From Candida dubliniensis CD36 (Eukaryota; Ascomycota; Pichiomycetes; Serinales; Debaryomycetaceae): a stretch of DNA of 64,000 bases. Below, in pieces: positions 1 to 11,100 of the stretch (the first letter of the stretch is position 1; each line of letters starts with the position of its first letter). The position numbers were made by a program, and so were the translations under genes. Location: contig NC_012861.1 of the NCBI RefSeq assembly GCF_000026945.1, positions 1,488,001-1,552,000 of the forward strand, given 5' to 3'. The notes under the pieces are model-generated. The model was given only the letters and a program-made list of their open reading frames with translations. It was not told the DNA's origin and did not search any database.

Positions 1-558
1 GAAATTAGACAAACTTGTGAGTTGGCCATTGAGAGAATACACTGGGAAAACTCAGAAAAGGCAAAAAGTGAAGTTTTGGAGAAATCATTGTACACATCGA
101 TAGACCCAGCACCACCTTTGGCCACAAATGACTCCACATCTAAAGTAGAAAAGTTGAAGGAAATCTTAAATGACCAAGACAAGCCATTGTTTGAAAGATA
201 TAGAGCAATGTTTAGATTGAGAGACATCGGTACTGATGAGGCATGCTTAGCCTTGGCTTCTGGTTTTGATGATCCAAGTGCTTTATTCAAGCATGAAATA
301 GCTTATGTTTTTGGTCAAATGTGTAATCCTGTCACCGTTCCTTCATTAATCAAGGTCCTAAAAGATGAATCACAAGCAGGAATGGTGAGACATGAAGCTG
401 CTGAAGCGTTGGGTTCAATTGCCACTGACGAATGTTTGCCAGTATTGCAATCATTCCTTAATGATTCTGAGCCAGTGGTTAGAGACTCTGCAATTGTTGC
501 ATTAGATATGTATGAATATGAAAACTCCAATGAGCTAGAATATGCAACAGTAAAATAA
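1..558 (+). CDS. LIA1: Deoxyhypusine hydroxylase, 3' part (5' end outside window)
   Basis: The reading frame is open from base 1, so the gene begins upstream and only its C-terminal ~185 residues are visible. The product hydroxylates deoxyhypusine on eIF5A, the last step of hypusine formation, in the cytosol. It is an all-helical HEAT-repeat enzyme that binds a di-iron centre through His-Glu pairs. Two such pairs are visible, in [12 protein letters not shown] and in [13 protein letters not shown], and each falls in a HEAT-type repeat. The visible part matches the second half of the ~325-residue family. It ends 81 bp before the convergent RPA12 stop. The family call is firm; the start cannot be seen. 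Confidence 0.93.
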   Translation, partial: EIRQTCELAIERIHWENSEKAKSEVLEKSLYTSIDPAPPLATNDSTSKVEKLKEILNDQDKPLFERYRAMFRLRDIGTDEACLALASGFDDPSALFKHEIAYVFGQMCNPVTVPSLIKVLKDESQAGMVRHEAAEALGSIATDECLPVLQSFLNDSEPVVRDSAIVALDMYEYENSNELEYATVK

Positions 559-639
559 ACATGGTCTCTGTCATGCATAATGTATTGTCTTTATGGCTTT
601 TATTTAGATAAATAATATATAGTCTATAAAGCACACACC

Positions 640-1011
640 CTAATTGTTAGTTCTGAAACGGTACCCACAGTTGGTACATGTGTAAAACACAGTAGCACCC
701 TCATCTGCAGATCTTAATTGTAAAGTATGATATTGCATTTCTTCGTTCCCACATTTAGGGCATTTTTCTTTGATTGTTGCACCTTCGTCTAGCTCATCCT
801 TCTTTAAAGAAGTTTTCACAACAGACCTGGCCAGCTTTAATTTGGATGGGAAGGCATCGTCTGATGATTTCGTCACGACTTTTAAATTAGCAAATTTTGA
901 TTTGGGATAAGCTGCTGAGCAGACAGTACATTTTATATCAGATGAGGAGCTGTGAGAATCTAGCAAATTACCACAATAGTTACAAAATATTAAAGATCCA
1001 ACTACCGACAT
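640..1011 (-). CDS. RPA12: RNA polymerase I subunit A12.2
   Basis: A 123-residue protein, the usual length for Rpa12. It is the small Pol I subunit that supports RNA cleavage and termination during rRNA synthesis in the nucleolus. The N-terminal zinc ribbon (residues ~10-32) has two CxxC pairs: CNYC and CTVC. The C-terminal TFIIS-like ribbon (~85-120) has CPKCGNEEM, the catalytic-loop motif RSADEG and CTNCGYRFRTNN at the end. This tail is nearly identical to the yeast protein. One CTG codon (KLK-CTG-ARS) should be read as Ser. A PAC-like element lies about 95 bp upstream on the shared promoter side, consistent with ribosome-biogenesis regulation. Confidence 0.96.
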   Translation of the reverse strand: MSVVGSLIFCNYCGNLLDSHSSSSDIKCTVCSAAYPKSKFANLKVVTKSSDDAFPSKLKLARSVVKTSLKKDELDEGATIKEKCPKCGNEEMQYHTLQLRSADEGATVFYTCTNCGYRFRTNN

Positions 1012-1644
1012 GTCTAATGGTTTTAACCGAATATGAGATTATAGAAGATAAATGGTGTGTTGAATTATTATTTGATTTTTTTTTTTTTTTTTTTTAGCCT
1101 CGCTCGATGAGGTATAAAGCTTGATAATGAAGTTAGATGCCAACTAGACCAACAAGCATGGATTAAATACTATTTGTTCAACCAAAAGCATCACCAAAAG
1201 TGCTACATGAACTGTCTATGAGTTTACTATACTATAAAACATCTTAATAGAATACACAAACTTTGATTTAGAGCCACTTTCGTTTGTCGTGTAAGAATGG
1301 TCTTTCATTAATATGCAAACTCGCTGAATTTTATTGATACATCACCAAACTTAACACCTACATTATGCAATTCATCTACTCTATCGAGACAAAACTCTGG
1401 TAAACCAGAAGCTTGACATAGTTTCGGTATCCTGGCGATTTCACATCTGTTTCTAGTACTTTGTGTGTATGTAGAACATTCAAGAAGCCAAACCGCCAGC
1501 AGAAAGAACGAGAAAAAAAAAAAAAAAATTCACCAAAAAGCAAGTCTTACAAAAAAAAAAAAAAAAATTCTTCACTTTGATATTCTGAAACTACTTCAGC
1601 ATCATCAAACAGAAAACGATTTCCACATCTTATTTATAGACAAT
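1012..1644. other. Intergenic, divergent RPA12/CCT5 promoter region
   Basis: A 633-bp divergent promoter region. It holds a T-run at about 1077-1095, a PAC-like CGATGAG at 1105-1111 near RPA12, and two A-runs at about 1513-1528 and 1552-1567 near CCT5. A protein-like open stretch on the minus strand (1308-1455) is listed as a finding. No RNA gene was recognised. Confidence 0.6.
1105..1111 (+). promoter_or_regulatory. PAC-like element upstream of RPA12
   Basis: The sequence CGATGAG lies ~95 bp upstream of the RPA12 start, beside a T-run. PAC elements (core GATGAG) mark Pol I and ribosome-biogenesis promoters in yeasts. The match is short, so assignment rests on context. Confidence 0.4.
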
Positions 1645-3291
1645 ATGGCTCGTGCACCACAGGGAATGCCTGATTTAAGTAATGCAATTGTTGCGCAAGA
1701 TGAAATGGGTAGACCGTTCATTATAGTGAGAGATCAAGGTAAAAAGGAAAGAAAACACGGAATTGAAGCAACAAGATCACATATTCTTGCAGCTAGATCA
1801 GTGGCATCTATTGTCAAGACATCATTGGGACCTAGAGGTCTTGATAAGATTTTGATAAGTCCAGATGGTGAAATCACTATTACAAATGACGGTGCTACAA
1901 TTTTATCCCAAATGGATTTGGAAAACCAAATTGCCAAGTTATTAGTCGAGTTATCCAGATCACAAGACGATGAAATTGGAGATGGTACTACTGGAGTTGT
2001 GGTATTAGCAAGCGCATTATTGGATCAAGCCTTAGAGTTGATTGATAAAGGTATTCACCCAATCAAGATCGCAAATGGATTCGACGAGGCATGCAGAATT
2101 GCCGTTGAACATTTGAACACCGTGGCTGATAATATATTGATAGAGGACAAGGAAAATCTTTTAAGAGCAGCAAAAACATCTCTTGGATCAAAAATAGTTT
2201 CCAAAGCCCATGACCATTTTGCCAATATGGCTGTTGATGCTGTTTTGGAAGTTGCTGATTTGGATAGAAAGGATGTCGATTTTGAATTAATCAAAATGGA
2301 AAAGAAAGTCGGTGGTTCAATTGAAGATTCCTCGTTGATTAAAGGTGTTTTATTGGATAAAGACTTTTCTCACCCACAAATGCCAAAAGAAGTGAGAGAT
2401 TGCAAAATTGCTATTTTGACCTGTCCGTTTGAACCGCCCAAACCAAAAACCAAACACAAGTTGGATATTTCCACTGTAGAAGAGTTTAAGGTTTTACAAG
2501 AATACGAACAGAAAAAGTTCCAAGAAATGATAGATGCAGTGAAGCAATCAGGAGCAAATGTTGTTGCCTGTCAATGGGGTTTCGACGACGAAGCCAACCA
2601 CTTGCTTTTAGCCAACGGATTAAACGCCATAAGATGGATTGGTGGCTCAGAACTAGAATTATTGGCTATTGCTACAAATGGTCGTATTGTTCCTCGTTTT
2701 GAGGATTTAACCGCTGATAAGTTAGGTACCGCTGGTGTCATTAGGGAGTTGGAGTTTGGAACCACCAAGGACCGTATGTTGGTTATTGAAGAATGCTCAA
2801 ATACAAAAGCTGTGACTTGTTTTATTAGAGGATCAAATGAAATGATTGCTGCTGAAGGTATTAGAGCATTACACGATTCTCTTTGTGTTGTGCGTAACTT
2901 GGTGAGAGATAGCAGAGTTGTTTACGGTGGTGGGGCTGCCGAGTTGACATGTTCATTGGCAGTTTCTGAGGCTGCGGACAGACAAAAGGGTATTGATCAG
3001 TATGCGTTCAGAGCGTTTGCAACAGCCTTAGATACGATTCCCATGACATTGGCCGAGAATTCCGGTTTAGATCCAATTGAAACTTTATCAGCTTTGAAAT
3101 CCAAGCAGGTTAACGAGAACTCGTCACATTTAGGTGTTGACTGCCTTGGTAAGGGAACTAATGATATGAAGGAATTATTCGTCATTGATCCATTGATCGG
3201 AAAGAGACAACAATTGTTATTGGCCACCCAATTAACGAGAATGATTTTAAAAATAAATGATGTTATCATTAGCGGAAAGGATGAGTATTAG
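1645..3291 (+). CDS. CCT5: Chaperonin TRiC/CCT subunit epsilon
   Basis: A 548-residue subunit of the cytosolic group II chaperonin that folds actin and tubulin. I chose the ATG at 1645 ([11 protein letters not shown]) because the in-frame open stretch before it is only translated A-runs. Group II hallmarks are present: [10 protein letters not shown] and NDGATIL for nucleotide binding, [11 protein letters not shown] for ATP hydrolysis, and GGGAAE near residue 430. Length and order fit yeast Cct5 (562 residues). ARP3, the neighbour downstream, is an actin-fold protein, but the two are separate transcription units. Confidence 0.96.
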   Translation: MARAPQGMPDLSNAIVAQDEMGRPFIIVRDQGKKERKHGIEATRSHILAARSVASIVKTSLGPRGLDKILISPDGEITITNDGATILSQMDLENQIAKLLVELSRSQDDEIGDGTTGVVVLASALLDQALELIDKGIHPIKIANGFDEACRIAVEHLNTVADNILIEDKENLLRAAKTSLGSKIVSKAHDHFANMAVDAVLEVADLDRKDVDFELIKMEKKVGGSIEDSSLIKGVLLDKDFSHPQMPKEVRDCKIAILTCPFEPPKPKTKHKLDISTVEEFKVLQEYEQKKFQEMIDAVKQSGANVVACQWGFDDEANHLLLANGLNAIRWIGGSELELLAIATNGRIVPRFEDLTADKLGTAGVIRELEFGTTKDRMLVIEECSNTKAVTCFIRGSNEMIAAEGIRALHDSLCVVRNLVRDSRVVYGGGAAELTCSLAVSEAADRQKGIDQYAFRAFATALDTIPMTLAENSGLDPIETLSALKSKQVNENSSHLGVDCLGKGTNDMKELFVIDPLIGKRQQLLLATQLTRMILKINDVIISGKDEY

Positions 3292-3674
3292 TTTGATTGT
3301 TTTTTTTACTACATGAATGTGTTGTGTGTATAAAGTGTTTAGTCAATTAATATTCAGTATTGGTATACCTTTCTGGAATCAAGTAGGACATTAAAAACTG
3401 GTCGTGTTTGCATGCCATGTTGAGAATTCTTGGAGCTACACAGCCAAAAAAAAAAAAAAAGAAAAAGAGAGAACAAGGAAGTTTAGTAGGTGGAAATCTC
3501 GAAAAAAAAAAAACCTTGGGAAATCAGCAATCACAATCAATTAAACTGGAACCTCAACAAAAAACAAACATACAATTGTCAATTAATTATATCATATCAT
3601 ATTGATTGATTTTTTTATTTTAGATTTTTGAAATATTTAGAGAATAGGGAAGGTTCACATATACATATATAGCA
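3292..3674. other. Intergenic, CCT5 to ARP3
   Basis: A 383-bp region with the CCT5 3' end and the ARP3 promoter. A-runs near 3446-3461 and 3501-3512 are the only distinctive features. The open frame through them is low-complexity Lys coding and is not a gene. Confidence 0.6.
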
Positions 3675-4934
3675 ATGAGTATGAACACACCTGCAGTTGT
3701 CATGGACAACGGTACTGGCTTGACAAAATTAGGATTCGCCGGAAACGATTCTCCTTCGTTTGTTTTCCCAACAGCAATTGCAACCTCATCTGCATCATCT
3801 AAAGCAGGAAAGGGGCCTCGCGGTTCGAGCTTGGCATCAAAAAGAGGTTTAGAGGATTTGGACTTTTATATTGGTGACGAGGCATTAGAAGCAGCAAGTG
3901 GCTCCCAATATGGCTTGCATTATCCAATCAAACATGGACAAATTGAAGATTGGGACCAAATGGAACGGTTTTGGGAAAGCTCTATTTTCAAGTATTTGAG
4001 ATGTGAACCAGAAGATCATTATTTTTTGTTAACTGAACCTCCTTTGAACCCTCCTGAAAATCGTGAAAGCACTGCCGAAATTATGTTTGAGTCTTTCAAT
4101 TGTGCTGGGTTATACATTGCCGTGCAAGCAGTTTTAGCATTGGCTGCTTCGTGGACTTCACCAAAGGTTCAAGATAGATCTTTAAGTGGTACCGTTATCG
4201 ATTCTGGTGATGGGGTGACCCACGTTATCCCTGTTGCCGAAGGGTATGTGATTGGTGCCGCCATTAAGAACATTCCACTCGCAGGTAGAGATATCACTTT
4301 GTTCATCCAACAATTGCTAAGAGATCGTGGTGAACCTGACACAAGTTTGCAAACTGCAGAAAAGATAAAACAAGAGTTTTGTTATGTCTGTCCGGATATT
4401 GTTCAAGAGTTTAGCAGATTCGATCAGTATCCACAGGAAAAATTTGCTCAATACATAGTTGAGTACACAGATAAGAACAAGAGAAATACCGTTGATGTTG
4501 GATATGAAAGATTTTTGGCCCCAGAGATATTTTTTAACCCGGAAATCTGTTCGTCTGATTTCTTGACTCCATTACCTACCGTTGTCGACCAAGTGATTCA
4601 AGCATCACCAATAGATGTTCGTAAAAAGTTGTACAAGAATATTGTCTTGTCTGGAGGATCAACTATGTTCAAGGATTTTGGTAAGAGATTACAGAGAGAT
4701 TTGAAGAGCATAGTCTCTGAGAGAATCCAACTTAGTGAAAGGTTAAGTGGGCTGCAAAGTACTGGTGTTGATGTTCAAGTTATCTCTCACAAAAAACAAA
4801 GAAACGCAGTTTGGTTTGGTGGGTCTCTTTTAGCACAAACATCGGAATTTAAGAGTTATTGCTACACGAAAAGTGACTACGACGAATACGGACCAAGTAT
4901 TGTTAGAAACTTTTCTTTATTTTCAGTACCTTAA
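3675..4934 (+). CDS. ARP3: Actin-related protein 3 of the Arp2/3 complex
   Basis: A 419-residue actin-fold ATPase subunit of the Arp2/3 complex, which nucleates branched actin filaments at cortical patches for endocytosis. Nucleotide-binding loops are clear: [14 protein letters not shown] at residues ~10-23, [16 protein letters not shown] at ~175, and [14 protein letters not shown] at ~325. [10 protein letters not shown] at ~377 completes the actin signature. The GDGVTH pattern and Arp3-type insertions separate it from conventional actin. It is slightly shorter than yeast Arp3 (449). One CTG codon (LSG-CTG-QST) should be read as Ser. Confidence 0.95.
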   Translation: MSMNTPAVVMDNGTGLTKLGFAGNDSPSFVFPTAIATSSASSKAGKGPRGSSLASKRGLEDLDFYIGDEALEAASGSQYGLHYPIKHGQIEDWDQMERFWESSIFKYLRCEPEDHYFLLTEPPLNPPENRESTAEIMFESFNCAGLYIAVQAVLALAASWTSPKVQDRSLSGTVIDSGDGVTHVIPVAEGYVIGAAIKNIPLAGRDITLFIQQLLRDRGEPDTSLQTAEKIKQEFCYVCPDIVQEFSRFDQYPQEKFAQYIVEYTDKNKRNTVDVGYERFLAPEIFFNPEICSSDFLTPLPTVVDQVIQASPIDVRKKLYKNIVLSGGSTMFKDFGKRLQRDLKSIVSERIQLSERLSGLQSTGVDVQVISHKKQRNAVWFGGSLLAQTSEFKSYCYTKSDYDEYGPSIVRNFSLFSVP

Positions 4935-5183
4935 ATATTTGTATAGTCTATCGTTTGTTTTTAGTATACAAAGTAGTAGTTATAATATGATAATATTGAA
5001 TAGACCGGAGCTGTCGTGCGCAGAATGAAACTTTTTCTTTTTCATGTTTGGTTTTTTCCTGTCAATCTGTTGGGTGAATTTGGGTGACGATGTAAAGGAG
5101 GGAAAAAAAAACCTATCACCACCAATAGATAATATTTCAAGCTTTGATAGAAACATTAACTAAAAGGAACAAAATCTTAATCA

Positions 5184-8100
5184 ATGTCAGCATCTACATC
5201 TACATCTGCACAGCTTCAAGTGGTTGATGGTGTTGCTCTAACAGAGATATTCAGAGGGCTTACTTCGACCTCTGAAGAAGAGAGATCAAAGTACGCAGAG
5301 GAACTACACAATTACTTATCTTCAATTGCACGAGACTTATCCTCCGAACAGTTTAACAGGTATAACAACGACATCAACAAGACCATATTTGATTTATTGC
5401 ATGGTGAAAAGACTGCTGAGATATTAGGTGGTATAGCAGCGCTAAATTCATTGATTGAATTTGACTCGGGAGTGGGGAAAGAAAATGCAGGCAAAACAGC
5501 AAGATTTTCAAACTATCTTGGTTCTTTGATATTGTCCAATGATTTAGTAATTATGAAACAAGCAATTCGTACTTTGGGTAAGCTAGCCACTCTAGGGGGA
5601 AATCTCACTGGAGATTTTGTTGATTTCGAAGCCAAAAGAGCTATTGAATGGCTACAGAGCGATAGCAAACAACACGAGAATAGACGGCATGCAGCCATAT
5701 TGATCATTACTGCACTTGCAGATAATGCTCCCACTTTATTGTATCCTTTGATTAATCAAGTTTTGGAAAATTTGTGGACACCCTTAAGGGACCATAAGTT
5801 GATTGTTCGTGAAGATGCTGCTATAGCACTTGAAAAATGCATGCATATCATTTATGATCGAGACGTTAACGCACGCTCGTTTTGGATCAAACGCATGATT
5901 GATCTGGCATCAAGGTTACTTAATGAAAACGACGCCACTGATGGAGCTGATTCCAGCTCCTCATACAATATCACATTTAGCGGACAGTCTACTGAAAACA
6001 TACATGGATCTTTATTGACGTACCGTGAGTTACTCAAATATTTTAAAGATCCGTTTATTGTGTCACGATTTGAACAGATTTATGAGAATACATATTTGTA
6101 CAAAAACCACAAAGTTGCAATCATAAGACAAGAGCTAACAAACATATTCCCTTTGTTGTGCAAGGTAAACACAGAATTGTTTGTTGAGAAGTATTTGCAC
6201 CGAACATTGTATTATTATTTGTCACAGTTGAAGAAATATAAAGCTCAGAATAACGAGACAGCGAATGCTGATAAGAGCGCTATATTCAAAAGCATAGGAT
6301 TGATTGCTTTGGAAGTTGGTAATCAAATTGCAACTTATTTAGATGCAATATTGGATAATATTAGAGAAGGCTTATCGTATACTTCTACTGCAGTGGTACA
6401 GCTGATTTTGGCCAAGGCTGCTTCAAATGAATCCCCAAATATCAGCACAACCAACATTGCATCCTTGACGTCAGGTTCAAAATACACGGCCAGCAGAAAA
6501 GAGACTGAACCTGCTATTTTTTATTGTATCAGCAAATTATCTATAGCAGTAGGGCCAGCATTGACAAAGCACTTGCAAAGAGATATTTTGGATATGATGT
6601 TTGCAAACTGCTCGTTATCAAAGCACATGCAAGATGTCCTTCAAATTTTGATAGAAAACATTCCAACATTAACAAACTTGATAAATGAAAAATTATTGAA
6701 CTTGCTAAGTTTAGTTTTGTCTGGTAAGGGATTTCAACCACCTGGATCGCCATTTGGGACTATAAAGGTCAATACTTCGCTTGCCAGAGATTGCCGATTG
6801 ATCATGATATCTAGAGACACGGGAATGAGCGCTAACACTATTTTGATGAATCAGGAAAAGTATGAAAAACTTGATAGTAAGATATTGATTCAAGCTTTAG
6901 AAATGTTAGCATTTTTCAAATTTGAAAATTATCAGTTAAATGAATTTGTCAGGTACTGCACTATCACGTACCTTGAACACAACAACGCAAAAGTGCGTCT
7001 TACTGCAACTGTTACGTCGTGCCAAATATTCATTAAAGATCCAATATGTCAACAAGTCAGTGTTAATGCATTGAATACTGTAAACGAAGTTTTAGGTAAA
7101 TTGGTGTCTATTTCTATTACTGACCCAGTTCCTGAAATTAGATTGGCAGGTTTAAATTGCTTAATAAAAGCTGGAAATTTTGATCCACAATTATCGCAAG
7201 CTAATAATGTGAGGTTATTGTTCATTGCATTGAATGATGAGGTTTTCGGTGTTAGAAAAGTAGCTATACAGATTTTGGGGAGATTGTCGTGCATCAATCC
7301 AGCATATATTGTTCCATCCTTAAGAAAGACCCTTATTCAGCTATTATCCAAATTAGAGTATTCTACCACCAGTAGAAAAAAGGAAGAAAGCGCAATTTTG
7401 TTGTCTTTACTTATTAGCAATTCAAAGGAATTAACCAGACCATATGTGAAGCCTATAGTTGATGCTTTGCTTCCCAAGGCCAAGGATTTGAGCTCCTCCG
7501 TAGCTTCTAGTGCAATAAAATGTTTGGGGGAATTGTCGGTGGTCGGTGGTGAAGATCTCAAACCATTTATCCCCGACTTGATGCCGTTAATTCTAGATAC
7601 TTTCCAAGATCAAAGTTCATCTTACAAACGGGATGCGGCATTGAGGACTTTGGGCCAACTAGCATTTTCTTCAGGATATGTCATTCAACCCTTGCTTGAT
7701 TATCCTCAGTTGTTAGGGATGTTAGTAGCAATACTAAAACTGGAGACCTCTCCAGATATCAAGAGAGAAACAGTCCGATTGTTGGGTATTTTGGGGGCAC
7801 TTGATCCTTACAAACATAGGGAAGTCGAACAAAACTCCAAGAATATACCGGTTGAGCAAAATGCGCCACCAGTAGATGTGGCCTTGTTAATGCAGGGAAT
7901 GTCACCTTCCAACGAAGAGTATTACCCTAAAGTGGCAATTACTAACTTGATGAAAATATTAAAAGATCCATCCTTAAGTATCCACCATACAAAGGTTATT
8001 CAGGCTGTAATGTATATTTTTCAAACATTGGGCTTGAGGTGTGTAGCGTTCTTGCCCCAAATCATTCCAGGAATTATTAATGTTATGCATACTTGTCAAT

Positions 8101-11100
8101 TATCTATGTTAAAATTTTATTTCCAACAGCTAGGAGATATTGTTTTGATTGTCAAACAACATATTCGACCATTTTTAGATGATATTTTCAAAGTCATAAA
8201 GGAGTTCTTTAATGTTGGCTCTCAGTTGAATATTCAAGTGACAATAATTAACGTGGTTCAATCTGTGTCGCGTGCTTTGGATGGAGAGTTCAAAATGTAT
8301 TTACCTGAAGTCTTGACACTAATGATTGGGGTTTTTGAAGAAGATAAATCTGTCAAACGCTCCCCGTCTTTGCATGTTTTGAAAAGCTTTGTTGTTTTTG
8401 GAAGTAATATCGAAGAATTTGTCGACATAATTGTACCACATATCGTTAGGCTATTTGAAACAGGTCCCGTCGAATTGCGCAGAGCAGCAATTGAGACTAT
8501 AGGAAGGTTATCGAAAAATGTTATGTTGAACGATATGGCATCTAGAATTATCCATCCAATATTAAGAATTCTTGGTCAAGGGAGTATTGAGCTTCGCGAG
8601 CCATGCATAAACACTTTGACATATATGTTGGTTCAGTTGGGTCCCGAGTTTACTGTTTTTATCCCTGTGATTAAAAAGACCTTGTTGCAGAAAAATATCC
8701 ATGCAGTCAAGTTTGAGCAATTGGTTGGAAAATTGATTGGTGGAGACCCATTACCACTACATTTGGATATTTACAAAGATTATGATTATAGTCTATATGA
8801 TGTTGCAGATACGGATATGCCGTCTAAGAAATTGCCTGTAAATCAAGCATCGTTAAAGGCAGCTTGGGATGTAAGCCAACGAAGAACTAAAGAAGATTGG
8901 CAAGAGTGGATTGGTAGGTTGAGTAAGGAACTTTTGCTTCAGAGTCCCTCTCATGCCATCAGGGCGTGTGCTGGATTGGCATCAGATTATTACCCACTTG
9001 CAAAAGACCTTTTCAATGCTAGTTTTGCTAGTTGCTGGAGCGAGCTATATTCTCAGCATAAAGAGGAATTGGTGGAATCGTTTTTTATTGCACTTTCATC
9101 ACCAAGCAATCCTCCCGAAATACATCAAACATTATTGAATCTAGCTGAGTTTATGGAACATGATGATAAACCACTTCCAATTGCGATTTCTACATTGGGT
9201 CAATATGCACAACGTGCCCATGCGTTTGCAAAGGCTTTACATTATAAGGAATTGGAGTTTTATGATCAACCTACAACGCCCACAATTGAATCGTTGATTA
9301 GTATCAATAATCAATTGCAACAATCGGATGCTGCCATAGGTATTTTAAAACATGCACAATTGCACCATGATTTGCAATTGAAGGAAACTTGGTATGAGAA
9401 ATTGCAACGTTGGGACGACGCTTTGAAAGCATACAACGAAAGAGAAAAAATCGAGCCAGACAATATGGAAATTACTATTGGTAAAATGAGGTGTTTACAT
9501 GCTTTAGGTGAGTGGGAGCAATTATCAGAACTAGCTCGAAGCAAATGGGATAGTTCATCTAGCGAAATCAAACGAAGTGTTGCACCGCTTGCAGCAGCAG
9601 CAGCTTGGGGATTGAGTCAGTGGGACAGAATGGATGCATGTATTAAAGTCATGAAAGCGGAATCACCGGATAAGGCTTTTTTCAATGCTATCTTAAGTCT
9701 CCACAGAAATAACTTTGATGATGCTTCAGTGCATATTTTGAAAGCGAGAGATTTGCTTGTGACGGAAATAACTGCTTTGGTGAGTGAAAGTTACAATCGT
9801 GCCTATGGAGTTGTTGTGCGAGTTCAAATGCTTGCAGAGTTGGAAGAAATTATCAAATACAAGTGTTTGCCACAAGGGTCTGAAAAGCGAGCTGTCATGC
9901 GCAAAACTTGGAATACAAGACTATTGGGATGCCAAAGAAACGTGGATATATGGCAAAGAATGTTGAAAGTTAGAGCATTGGTGATCAAACCAAAACAAGA
10001 CATGGATATGTGGATCAAATTTGCCAATTTGTGCAGAAAATCTGGAAGATTGAATTTGGCAGAGAAATCCTTGAATTTATTATTAGAAGAAGGATCTCCG
10101 GAAAATCCATCAAGAGCTCCTCCTCAAGTTGTTTACGCTCAATTGAAGTATATGTGGGCCAAGGGCCAGAGGCCAGAGGCTTTGCGTCATTTAGTGGATT
10201 TTACCACTAGGATGTCCCAAGACTTAGGGTTGAATCCAAATGATTTGATTACTCAACCATTACCTTCTGAGGGTCCAGGTATTCCAAGGCATGTTGAAGA
10301 ATACACTAAATTGTTGGCAAGGTGTTTCTTGAAGCAAGGTGAATGGCAAATTGCATTAAATAGCAATTGGAGATCCGAGACTTCGGAGATTATTTTGGGT
10401 GCATATTTATTGGCAACCCATTTTGACAATAAATGGTATAAGGCCTGGCATAATTGGGCATTGGCAAATTTTGAGGTTATCTCCTTGTACACTAGTCAAA
10501 GCACGTCAGCCAACAATAAAATAGAGATCTTACAAGACGAACGCAATGGTTCTATTGAGGATGGCCATTCCGAATTGAAAAAAACTGACCAGCAAAAACA
10601 ACAACAACAACAACAGCAGCAGCAGCAGCAGCAAGCTAATATTATACCAATTGAAGCTGTTCAAAGACATGTCATACCGTCTATCAAAGGGTTCTTTCAT
10701 TCTATTGCATTATCTAATTCAAACTCTCTTCAAGATATGTTGAGACTACTTACATTGTGGTTTAAATTTGGTGGAATTCCTGAGGCAGCCAAGGCCATGA
10801 CAGAAGGGTTTAATATGGTAAAAATTGATAACTGGTTGGAAGTAATACCACAATTGATTTCTCGGATCCATCAACCTAACGAAATAGTGAGTCGCTCCTT
10901 ATTTGCTTTATTGACTGATTTGGGTAAAGCACATCCACAAGCATTAGTTTATCCTTTGACTGTTGCGATTACTTCTGAGTCAACAAGCCGTAAAAGGGCA
11001 GCTCAGTCCATCATTGAAAAAATGAGAGTGCACTCTCCTAGCTTGGTGGATCAAGCAGAATTGGTGAGTCGAGAACTTATCCGAGTTGCTGTTTTGTGGC

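Noticed and set aside
1465..1644. 60-codon N-terminal extension of CCT5
   Set aside because: It lacks an ATG at its start, is mostly poly-Lys from A-runs, and CCT5 homologues begin at the ATG at 1645.
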